In this document: piece by piece, positions 6,640 through 12,334 of the stretch
Numbering within the stretch: position 1 is the stretch's first letter
Layout of the letters: each line of letters starts with the position of its first letter
Translations under genes and position numbers: made by a program
NCBI GenBank assembly: GCA_012512865.1
Contig: JAAZDH010000250.1
Coordinates: 1-12,334 of the forward strand
Length of the DNA stretch: 12,334 nucleotides
DNA from: Clostridiaceae bacterium
GTDB lineage: Bacteria; Bacillota; Clostridia; Acetivibrionales; DUMC01
Direction of reading: 5' to 3'
The notes under the pieces: generated by a model
What the model was told of the DNA's origin: nothing
Database searches by the model: none
The model's input: the letters and a program-made list of their open reading frames with translations, nothing else

Positions 6640-6785
6640 TTTATCCTTTATTTACATTATTCTTTATTTGCTGTATTCTTTATTTCCTTTATCCTTTATT
6701 TACTTAACCCATTAATCGCTTTAGCATTATTCGCTTTGCCATTATTAGCCTTATCCTTTATTCACTTTATCCTTTATTCGCATCC
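6640..6785. repeat. Pyrimidine-rich degenerate tandem repeat (TATCCTTTATT)
   Basis: The 11-mer TATCCTTTATT occurs exactly at 6642-6652, 6690-6700, 6752-6762 and 6768-6778, with many near copies (TTCTTTATTTGC, ATTATTCGC, ATTATTAGCC) between. On the minus strand this is a purine-rich GAATAAAGGATAAAG-type tail immediately after the HMA gene. No reading frame runs through it. Confidence 0.65.
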
Positions 6786-6813
6786 CTTACTTGTATCCCC
6801 CGACCGGATCTTT

Positions 6814-7047
6814 TTACTTGTCTTTTGCTTGGGATTTTTTAACTTCGTACCCAAGTGCGGTGATGGCCTTTTCAACGTCTTCCAGTGACAGCTTTTCAGC
6901 ATCAAAGTCAAACTTCACCTTGCTTGAGACAAACAGCACCTTTACGCTTTCTTTCTCCACGCCATCCAAGGATTTTACTGTCTTCTCAATCTTTTGGGCA
7001 CATGACGGGCAGGTTAATGTTTCTAATTGAATCGTTGCCGTTTTCAC
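6814..7047 (-). CDS. HMA-domain metallochaperone (CopZ-like)
   Basis: A 77-residue single heavy-metal-associated domain. Its metal-binding motif is CPSC (residues 13-16) in the loop LETLTCPSCAQKIEKTV, and the rest fits a complete beta-alpha-beta-beta-alpha-beta fold ending GYEV. The GTG at 7047 is chosen as start because AAAGGAGG lies 7 nt upstream; the ATG at 7068 lies upstream of that signal and has none of its own. The protein is cytosolic and would bind one soft metal ion and pass it to a P1B ATPase. The ATPase encoded just upstream lacks an N-terminal HMA domain of its own, so this protein is its likely partner or detached domain. It is the last gene of the unit, 180 nt after the ATPase. 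The metal could be Cu, Zn, Cd or Fe. Confidence 0.88.
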   Translation of the reverse strand: MKTATIQLETLTCPSCAQKIEKTVKSLDGVEKESVKVLFVSSKVKFDFDAEKLSLEDVEKAITALGYEVKKSQAKDK

Positions 7048-7227
7048 GCCAAACCCTCCTTTCCCCATCTAATATCCATTATTGTTCATGTTATTCAACA
7101 TTTTTATTTCAAAATCTGGCTAGTATATTAACATAATAATCCTACAATTGCTTCACAAGCTAACCCTGCTATTATCCGCTTCATAAATTATCCCGCCGGT
7201 ACCTGTTTCACGGGTTAACCCTGCAAT

Positions 7228-9306
7228 TTACTTGAGTTTTAACTTGTACCTAAGGAGCCTCATGCCATTCATGATTACAACCAGGATGCTGGATTCATGC
7301 ACCAACATGCCAATCGACATGTTCATCCACTCGCTGAAAACCAAGGCTGCAAGCAGGAATAATACAACTCCCACTGCAATAGAGATGTTTTGCTTCATAT
7401 TCCCGGCCGTGGCTTTCGCCAGTCCAAGAGCGTGGGGCAAACGGCTAAAGTCTGAATTCATCAAAACAACGTCCGAGGTTTCAATTGCCACATCTGTGCC
7501 GCCACCCATGGCTATGCCAATATTAGCCAAGGCCAGCGAAGGGCTGTCATTAACACCATCTCCAACGAACGCAACTGTTTGCCCCCTTTCTATCAATTTC
7601 TTGATGTACACCGATTTATCCACGGGTGACATGTTTCCATGGGCTTCGGTCAAGCCCAGCTCCCGGCCGACTATGTCAACAGTTCCCTGGTTGTCGCCCG
7701 ACAGCATTACAAGATTCTTTACTCCCAGTTTCTTCAGCCTTTGCAAATCCTCCTTTACACCCGGACGCACCTGGTCACGGATACCCATCAAGACTCTCAA
7801 TTTACCATCAACAGCAGATAATACGAGCGAGTTCCCCTTTTTCTCGAAACGGGCCAAGTCTGCTTTTGCCTTTTCACCTATTTCAACATTTTCCCGTTCC
7901 ATCAAGGCAGCATTGCCAATGGCAATCCTGTGTCCATTTACGGTGGCCACAATTCCGCCGCCCTTTACAACTTCCGTGCTTTCAACGGGTGAATGCGTAA
8001 CCTCGCCAATTTTCTCCAGTATTGCCCTTGCCAAAGGGTGGTCAGATTCCCGTTCCACGCTTGCAATATATCCTAGTACTTCATCAATGCTTAATGTTTC
8101 ACCAATATTTGCCGCTTTATCAATGGCCGATTTCTCACTAATAGCCGGTAATTCATATATACCTGGTGCTTCACCAACAGCTGGGGTTTCGTCAATACCC
8201 TGGGTTTCGCCAACAGTTAGGGTTTCTTCAATACCTGGGACTTCGTCAACACTTGGTGTTTTATTATCACCTAATCCTTCACCAGTGTCACCGGCGTTAT
8301 CGCCGTAGTATTCAACTTCTGCAACCGACGGGTTTCCTACGGTCAGTGTGCCGGTTTTGTCAAATACAACCGTATCTACCCTGCTAAAGTCGCTGATTAC
8401 TTCACTGCCCTTCAGCAGGATACCATTTCGCGCCCCGTTTCCAATACCGGCTACGTTGGATACGGGAACACCGATGACCAAGGCCCCCGGGCACCCAAGG
8501 ACCAGTATGGTAATGGCCAACTCAATGTTCCTTGATATTAACCAGGCGACAATGCCCAGGATGAGGACGGCAGGCGTATAATATTTCGAGAAACGGTCTA
8601 TAAACCGTTCTGCTTTTGACTTTGAGTTTTGTGCTTCCTCCACCAATTCAATGATTTTACCGAATGTCGTGTCTTCGCCTACACGCTCCGCAACAATTTG
8701 AATAGTCCCATTATCCAGGACTGTCCCGGCAAATACGCGCGAACCTTTCTCCTTTCTTACGGGTAAAGACTCCCCCGTAATGGCCGCTTCATTAACGCTG
8801 CCTTCACCCGATATAACCCTGCCGTCAACGGGTACTTTTGCCCCGGTTTTGACAAGCAAAATATCGCCTATATCAACTTCATCTACCGGGACCTCTGCGA
8901 ATTCACCGTTTGCCATTTTCTTTAGTGCGCTTTCAGGTGCCATCTCAGTTAGCTCCTTGATTGCCGAGCGTGTTTTCTCCAATGTACGTTTTTCGAGGAA
9001 GTCACCAAATAAGAATAAGAATGTAACAATGGCCGATTCTTCAAAGTTTTTAATCAAGAATGCACCAACAACAGCCATGGTAACCAAAACATCAATGCTG
9101 ACCACCTTGACTCTTAATGCTTGGTAGGCCTGGATTGCAATGGGCAAAACCCCCAAAATGGACGCAGCCATCAACACCCAATGAGATATACCTGCATGCC
9201 CAAAGCCCGGCTTGTCGGCAAGCAATTTGCCGGCAAATGCAATCGCTATTAAAACTGCGTTAATTAGCGCTATTTGATTTTTCTTCCCAAGGATAAACCT
9301 TTGCAT
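7228..9306 (-). CDS. P1B-type heavy-metal-transporting ATPase with repeat insert and CPG motif
   Basis: 692 residues, with membrane helices at both ends of the cytosolic domains. Visible motifs in order: TGES (177-180, actuator domain), CPG (272-274, transport helix), DKTGTLT (316-322, phosphorylation at Asp316), HP (423-424, nucleotide domain), GDGVND (582-587), and HESS (670-673) in the last helix. Most Cu and Zn/Cd pumps have CPC; here the third residue is Gly. The HESS position resembles the HEG(G/S)T motif of P1B-4 (Co/Fe/Zn) pumps, so the metal is uncertain. There is no N-terminal HMA domain; a separate HMA protein follows. Residues 350-409 are ten acidic hexapeptide repeats inserted between the phosphorylation site and the HP motif, making the protein longer than relatives. 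A GGGGGTGA ribosome binding site precedes the ATG. It is predicted to export metal across the cytoplasmic membrane. Confidence 0.93.
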   Translation of the reverse strand: MQRFILGKKNQIALINAVLIAIAFAGKLLADKPGFGHAGISHWVLMAASILGVLPIAIQAYQALRVKVVSIDVLVTMAVVGAFLIKNFEESAIVTFLFLFGDFLEKRTLEKTRSAIKELTEMAPESALKKMANGEFAEVPVDEVDIGDILLVKTGAKVPVDGRVISGEGSVNEAAITGESLPVRKEKGSRVFAGTVLDNGTIQIVAERVGEDTTFGKIIELVEEAQNSKSKAERFIDRFSKYYTPAVLILGIVAWLISRNIELAITILVLGCPGALVIGVPVSNVAGIGNGARNGILLKGSEVISDFSRVDTVVFDKTGTLTVGNPSVAEVEYYGDNAGDTGEGLGDNKTPSVDEVPGIEETLTVGETQGIDETPAVGEAPGIYELPAISEKSAIDKAANIGETLSIDEVLGYIASVERESDHPLARAILEKIGEVTHSPVESTEVVKGGGIVATVNGHRIAIGNAALMERENVEIGEKAKADLARFEKKGNSLVLSAVDGKLRVLMGIRDQVRPGVKEDLQRLKKLGVKNLVMLSGDNQGTVDIVGRELGLTEAHGNMSPVDKSVYIKKLIERGQTVAFVGDGVNDSPSLALANIGIAMGGGTDVAIETSDVVLMNSDFSRLPHALGLAKATAGNMKQNISIAVGVVLFLLAALVFSEWMNMSIGMLVHESSILVVIMNGMRLLRYKLKLK
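8080..8259 (-). repeat. 18-nt repeat block encoding ten acidic hexapeptides inside the ATPase
   Basis: Codons 350-409 read as ten units of six residues, each with the pattern x-x-x-(V/I)-x-(E/K): TPSVDE, VPGIEE, TLTVGE, TQGIDE, TPAVGE, APGIYE, LPAISE, KSAIDK, AANIGE, TLSIDE. A 12-residue super-period (V unit then I unit) is visible. At DNA level, units such as TTCGTCAATACCCTGGGT and TTCGCCAACAGTTAGGGT recur with an 18-nt period on the plus strand. The block keeps frame exactly. Confidence 0.85.
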
Positions 9307-9586
9307 ATCATCACCCCCTTAATTAAGCCATCTTTGTTTATGCCTGAATTTGTGTTCCTTCGCTTAACATGAACCCTAACCAGTTACAGTCTACTTATCC
9401 GGGTTTTTGCCTGAACTTATACCCCTGTACTAATGCATAGAGTTGCGCCTACACTTATGCCTGGAACTACACGTGCTCTCTTGCCTGGAACTACACCTGT
9501 GCTTTTGCCTGTAGGTTTACGCCTGCATTTATACCAGTGTTTAACCTGGTTTTGCCTGCTAGTGGCCTGTCTCTTGTCATTCATTT
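9307..9586. repeat. Degenerate ~24-nt tandem repeat between the Ric-like and ATPase genes
   Basis: TGCCTGGAACTACAC occurs exactly at 9458-9472 and 9482-9496, a 24-nt period. GCCTG with related flanks recurs about eight times between 9340 and 9570. The minus-strand transcript of the operon would carry CAGGCA-rich repeats in this 280-nt spacer. No credible gene is present; the short plus-strand frame here is low complexity. Confidence 0.6.
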
Positions 9587-9901
9587 TTATGCTTGTTCTG
9601 ATGCCCGGTATGCTTCATCTATCTCGGCCAGCATTTTGTAAACTGCTTCATAGCTTTCGCACACATCACCTGGAACCATGTAGTTGCTTGTGATTTCCCG
9701 CAGCCTGGCAAATTCTCTGTCCAGGTCGGGTTTTTTCTGCCCTGCTTCCCTTGCTTTTTTGCCAATTATATCAAACAATTCGCGGACTTCATGGAATTCA
9801 GGGTGCTTTCCGCCGTGAACCCTCGATACAACCGGTATATACTGCCCTATAGTTTTAAAATACATTTTCTTTGCATCGTTAAACGTTAACTTGTCCTTCA
9901 T
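9587..9901 (-). CDS. Small Ric/hemerythrin-like protein, first gene of metal operon
   Basis: A 104-residue soluble, helical protein. The segment YIPVVSRVHGGKHPEFHEVR (21-40) holds three His (29, 33, 37) and several acidic residues; VPGDVCESYEAVYKMLAEID (77-96) ends it. From memory these blocks resemble short proteins annotated as iron-sulfur-cluster-repair di-iron (Ric-type) proteins that lie beside P-type ATPases in Firmicutes. The His/Glu spacing would suit metal binding. It lacks the full four-helix hemerythrin length, so this is a family-level guess. The ribosome binding site AAGAGGG is about 9 nt before the ATG. The ATPase follows after a repeat-rich 280-nt spacer on the same strand, which suggests one operon for metal or iron stress. 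Confidence 0.6.
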   Translation of the reverse strand: MKDKLTFNDAKKMYFKTIGQYIPVVSRVHGGKHPEFHEVRELFDIIGKKAREAGQKKPDLDREFARLREITSNYMVPGDVCESYEAVYKMLAEIDEAYRASEQA

Positions 9902-10192
9902 ATTCCCGCCCTCTTTCTTATTCTTTATTATTTCCTCTTTATTGCTTTATTTTTTTGTTTGGCATATTTTTACCTAATTTTTTTATAACTTCGTTCTCGC
10001 TTCGCCATTTCTTGTTTTTTTATTGCCTTTACCCGATCCCTTCTCATTCTTCCATTTTCCTCGTATTTCTGAATTATTCATACCACGATATAAAGAAAAA
10101 TAATTAGACCTAAATCAAAATTTTTTGAAATTTTTTTGTCTCGCCTTACCAAGTAATAACTGCCAGAAGTTATTTTATCATATCACGCGTCG
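9902..10192. other. Upstream region of the metal operon, no gene seen
   Basis: The plus strand is T-rich and the minus strand A-rich, with no convincing frame. On the minus strand TTGATT followed 18 nt later by TTTATA (within 10079-10115) is a possible weak promoter. AATAACT (10155-10161) and AGTTATT (10168-10174) form a perfect 7-bp inverted repeat that could be an operator or a hairpin. The metal sensor for the operon cannot be identified from these sites. Confidence 0.45.
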
Positions 10193-10286
10193 CATTAATC
10201 AAATGCACCCTTTAAACAGCCGCTTACTGCCGGGTATGTCCACGCCGCATCCAGCCACACTAATCATATATACTCTTTAAACAGGC
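10193..10286. repeat. 29-nt imperfect direct repeat (two copies)
   Basis: Copies at 10193-10221 and 10258-10286 share 23 of 29 bases, including the block CTTTAAACAG, with 36 nt between them. On the minus strand both copies read LFK(E/G)(Y/C)I followed by TGA, as if a gene end had been duplicated. No third copy is seen. Confidence 0.55.
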
Positions 10287-10319
10287 TCAAGCTGTAGTAG
10301 TTTCTCCAAAATAATATAA

Positions 10320-10439
10320 TATATCTGGGTGGTAAACAGAGTGAAATTTGAAGTAAAATCCTGCAGGAAGTATTTTGATATGCTGCTGTTTTATAAGCTT
10401 TATCACGCCCATGCAATGAAAAGGCTGGAAAGGAGATAA
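10320..10439 (+). pseudogene. mntA: C-terminal remnant of MntA-type nucleotidyltransferase antitoxin
   Basis: After a TAA at 10317 the frame reads RVKFEVKSCRKYFDMLLFYK and ends in KRLERR plus TAA at 10437-10439. The RVxFEV...YFD...F pattern is that of the last ~35 residues of MntA, the minimal nucleotidyltransferase that neutralises HepT by adding AMP. The catalytic GSxxxG...DxD part is absent. The stop lies 6 nt before the hepT ATG and the hepT ribosome binding site sits inside this tail, the normal arrangement for this pair. It supports the HepT identification. Confidence 0.6.
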
Positions 10440-10445
10440 TATTAT

Positions 10446-10700
10446 ATGGTGGAGAAAAGTGTCCTGTTAAAAAGATTAGCTGCATTGGAGGAATATACCA
10501 CGGACCTGGAAGAATTTAGACCTGACAAGGCTATCAGGCGTTATGTTGAAAGGACGCTCCATATGGCAACAGAAGGATGCATCGATATAGCGAATCATAT
10601 AATTTCTTACGAGGGATTCCGGGAGCCCGAAGATAATAAAGACAGCAATTTCCAGTGTTTCCTTACAATCGCGGGGCCCCGCCTATGTACTGCCTTGTAA
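10446..10700 (+). pseudogene. hepT: C-terminally truncated HepT (DUF86) toxin
   Basis: ATG at 10446 with AAAGGAG about 10 nt upstream. Residues 1-65 (MVEKSVLLKRLAALEEYTTD, then RYVERTLHMATEGCIDIANH, then GFREP) match the N-terminal half of HepT/DUF86 HEPN-type RNases. Intact members are about 140 residues and carry the catalytic RxxxxH motif and the AMP-accepting Tyr in the second half. Here the frame departs from the family near residue 70 and stops at 84, so both are missing and the toxin should be inactive. Its end overlaps the convergent gene at 10663 by 38 bp, so the deletion or rearrangement point is near 10650-10663. Confidence 0.75.
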
Positions 10701-11070
10701 AGGGATTAAAATATATAATTAGAGGACCTAATAGTTCGTCCATGTTGGTTCGCATTTCAACCTTCACTGCATATCCGCCATTCAGGAATAATAAATATCG
10801 GTTGATTTTCATACTTATGATATTGGGTGTTATACAAGGTTCCGTTTCTAATTTCACTAAAGTTACTTTAGCATTTTCCCAATTAAGTATGTTCTCTGAA
10901 TAGTTGCTTAGAGCATACGCGTAACTCCTGTAATCCATTTCATTAATAAAAGTTGTAGATGCCCATATATAAATAAAAATGCTGATAAATACTAAGGCAA
11001 TTAACATTATTATATTTTTTCTTTTAAATACCATTATGTTTTTTCTTATCATATCCGATTCAAATTTCAT
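10663..11070 (-). CDS. Small membrane-anchored protein of unknown function
   Basis: 135 residues. A basic N-terminus (MIRKN, FKRKN) is followed by one strongly hydrophobic helix (about 18-37) and then a roughly 95-residue polar domain predicted outside the cell, ending DELLGPLIIYFNPFTRQYIG. The end resembles small extracytoplasmic domains with an LLGPxxxYxxP pattern, but I do not recognise a characterised family. There is no signal-peptidase or lipobox site, so it should stay anchored. A modest GGGATGG precedes the ATG at 11070; a second Met at residue 7 is the alternative start. Its 3' end overlaps the truncated hepT tail to tail, and the MerR regulator lies 113 nt upstream on the same strand, so read-through is possible. 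Confidence 0.7.
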   Translation of the reverse strand: MKFESDMIRKNIMVFKRKNIIMLIALVFISIFIYIWASTTFINEMDYRSYAYALSNYSENILNWENAKVTLVKLETEPCITPNIISMKINRYLLFLNGGYAVKVEMRTNMDELLGPLIIYFNPFTRQYIGGAPRL

Positions 11071-11147
11071 TTACCATCCCTGCGGCCTGTACTTGTCCAA
11101 GCAACAAAGCCGTATCCGTTTTCTTCCCGCTATTTTTGTTTGATAAA

Positions 11148-11162
11148 AGGGAAACCGTCCCT
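11148..11162 (-). terminator. Possible short terminator after the MerR gene, sharing the GGGACGGTT motif
   Basis: On the minus strand AGGGA-CGGTT-TCCCT forms a 5-bp stem followed by TTTATC. It is weak but correctly placed 22 nt after the MerR stop. The sequence GGGACGGTT within it matches the arm of the inverted repeat at 2906-2949. Confidence 0.4.
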
Positions 11163-11183
11163 GCGCCTGCCCATATCTTTACT

Positions 11184-11951
11184 TTATTTGCAATAGTGTT
11201 GGATCGCTTTACTCACAAAAACAGCCAGCCCTTCTGCATACTTGTCAAAATATGCTTTGAAGCGTTCATCTGCAACATACATTTCTCCCAGGCCTCTTAA
11301 AATATCCTTTGTGCAATTGTAGAAATTGTCGGTGATAAACTGTTGGAATTCCTTAACCAGCCTTTGCACCTCGTCACTTTCGGCAGCTACGCCCTGCTTG
11401 AACAACCTTGCCATTTGTTCAACATTCGATAACTGGAACTTATGGATTCTTTTCCAGTCTTCCTCGGTGTATGCCGCCGTTTTGGCCTGTGACTCCATGT
11501 ATGCGTCAGTATTTCCCCAGCGCTGCTTTACTTCCCCGGCATACTTGTTTTTGTGCTCAGTTATCCGGCTCATGTCAAATTCCTTGAACATCTCTTTCTT
11601 ATTCATACTAGTATTAACACTCCCTTCAATGCTTCTTGAGGTTTTTATGGCAAGTTCAGCGAGGGCTTTCAGTCTCTCGGCCTTCCGGTTCAGCAGCTCC
11701 CCCTGCCTGATGAGAGCCTGTTTCCGGTCATACTGCGAGCTTGTTACAATATCTTTTATCTGCTTAAGCGAGAAATCCAATTCCCGCAAAAACATGATTT
11801 GCTGTAAAAGCTCCAGGTTGTTATCATCATATAACCGGTAGCCCGCCTCCGTCATTCCTGCAGGCCTTAATAAACCGATCTTGTCGTAAAATCTCAATGT
11901 TCTTTTTGTTACCCCTGTTATCTCGGAAACCTGTTTCACTGTATATGCCAT
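11184..11951 (-). CDS. MerR-family transcriptional activator with TipAS drug-recognition domain
   Basis: 255 residues. The N-terminal MerR winged helix (1-70) has the hallmark TVKQVSEITGVTKRTLRFYD and IGLLRP...GYRLYDDNNLELL. A long coiled-coil dimerisation helix follows (about 75-115). The C-terminal part (about 130-250) is a TipAS-type helical domain (YAGEVKQRWGNTDAYMESQA, YTEEDWKRI), as in TipA, Mta and SkgA. These activate genes, often their own and efflux pumps, on binding cyclic thiopeptides or other hydrophobic drugs. The start is supported by GAGAGGTGA upstream and the exact MerR N-terminus. Its promoter has a 19-bp spacer with a central dyad, so it is probably self-activated. No efflux gene is visible in the window, though one may lie outside. 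Confidence 0.92.
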   Translation of the reverse strand: MAYTVKQVSEITGVTKRTLRFYDKIGLLRPAGMTEAGYRLYDDNNLELLQQIMFLRELDFSLKQIKDIVTSSQYDRKQALIRQGELLNRKAERLKALAELAIKTSRSIEGSVNTSMNKKEMFKEFDMSRITEHKNKYAGEVKQRWGNTDAYMESQAKTAAYTEEDWKRIHKFQLSNVEQMARLFKQGVAAESDEVQRLVKEFQQFITDNFYNCTKDILRGLGEMYVADERFKAYFDKYAEGLAVFVSKAIQHYCK

Positions 11952-11970
11952 TTATTCACCTCTCATGACA

Positions 11971-12001
11971 AATATAAAGGGTGACGTAAGGTCAGTGTCA
12001 A
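11971..12001 (-). promoter_or_regulatory. MerR-type promoter (19-bp spacer) with dyad operator
   Basis: On the minus strand, -35 TTGACA (12001-11996) and -10 TATATT (11976-11971) are separated by 19 bp, the elongated spacer that MerR activators compensate by twisting DNA. Within the spacer TGAC-N5-GTCA (11982-11994) forms a dyad. It lies just upstream of the MerR/TipAS gene, indicating autoregulation. Confidence 0.82.
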
Positions 12002-12334
12002 TACTTTTTTATTTTTAAAACATAATCCCTGTTTCATGCTCAAATAGGTATTCGAATAGATATTAAAACAGATTCAAATAGATATTCAAAAAATTTAAAT
12101 CTGCAAGAATACCTTCTCTTAATTCACATGTTTAATTGCATTCCTTACATTACCCATCCCCATGCATTGCTTCCACCACAAGCCCTCGTATCTCTCGAAT
12201 AGTTTGCTAACTGGCTCTTGTTTTAATTTTCGGCATAAACTTCTTTTAATACTAACAAAAATAAGCTATAATTATTTTATAATTTTTATTAGTTTTATAA
12301 TATTTATTATATATGTATTGCATAGAATTTGCAA
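12002..12334. other. AT-rich right end with short repeats and a possible coding remnant
   Basis: 12041-12064 and 12073-12090 share CAAATAG(A/G)TATTC-type repeats. On the minus strand 12119-12265 is open without a start codon and reads in part KQEPVSKLFERYEGLWWKQC before a TAA. Its G+C is higher than the flanks, so it could be a gene remnant, but I do not recognise it. The last ~90 bp are almost pure A+T and may hold a promoter for a gene outside the window. Confidence 0.35.

Noticed and set aside
7232..8308. 358-codon open frame on the plus strand
   Set aside because: It is antisense to the P-type ATPase, whose motifs are complete on the minus strand. Its Ser/Pro/Thr-rich composition is that of a shadow frame, with no domain recognised.
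9433..9693. 86-codon plus-strand frame in the operon spacer
   Set aside because: Most of it translates the 24-nt repeat array and then runs antisense into the Ric-like gene; it has no ribosome binding site.
10102..10118. DtxR-like iron box (TTAGGTCTAA on the minus strand)
   Set aside because: Only one half-site resembles the DtxR pattern and the dyad is short. In such AT-rich DNA it is too weak to report as an operator.
10193..10286. Two-unit CRISPR array (29-nt repeats, 36-nt spacer)
   Set aside because: The dimensions fit, but the copies are only 23/29 identical, there is no third unit, no dyad in the repeat and no cas gene in view.

Overview
The window looks like chromosomal DNA from an anaerobic Firmicute, most likely a Clostridium-type organism. 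The reasons are strong AGGAGG ribosome binding sites, moderate-to-low G+C, a BlaI/M56 sensor pair, a DUF438-hemerythrin-PAS protein, a methanol methyltransferase and a TipAS-type MerR regulator. The species cannot be named from sequence alone. All complete genes are on the minus strand except mtaB, a tiny candidate peptide gene in front of it, and some gene remnants.

Layout. 1-2305: a two-gene minus-strand unit, a BlaI/MecI-type repressor followed 2 nt later by an M56 (BlaR1/MecR1-like) membrane metalloprotease that runs off the left edge. Its promoter carries two palindromes that look like operators. 2366-2878: an aminoglycoside/choline-kinase-like phosphotransferase that has lost its N-terminal lobe. 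2998-4236 (minus): a DUF438 + hemerythrin + PAS protein, probably a cytosolic diiron/redox or gas sensor. It diverges from mtaB (4773-6194), the methanol:corrinoid methyltransferase. mtaB stands without the usual mtaC and mtaA. A 33-residue His/Gly-rich peptide may be encoded just upstream of it. Immediately after mtaB lies the last ~35 codons of a Crp/Fnr-type regulator, then a degenerate tandem array derived partly from that tail, then a strong terminator.

6814-9901 (minus) is a probable metal-handling operon in the order small Ric/hemerythrin-like protein, P1B-type metal ATPase, free-standing HMA metallochaperone. The ATPase has an unusual CPG transport motif, an HESS motif in its last membrane helix, and a 60-residue acidic hexapeptide-repeat insert in its nucleotide-binding domain. 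The spacers of this operon also hold locus-specific degenerate tandem repeats. 10320-10700 holds the decayed remains of an MntA/HepT toxin-antitoxin pair. 10663-11070 (minus) is a small membrane-anchored protein of unknown function. 11184-11951 (minus) is a MerR/TipAS regulator with a textbook 19-bp-spacer MerR promoter.

Together the intact genes suggest sensing and handling of cell-envelope stress or beta-lactams, metals and drugs, plus one-carbon (methanol) catabolism whose partner genes are not in view. The recurring theme is erosion (four recognisable gene remnants) alongside imperfect tandem-repeat expansion at several unrelated sites, one of them inside a coding sequence.
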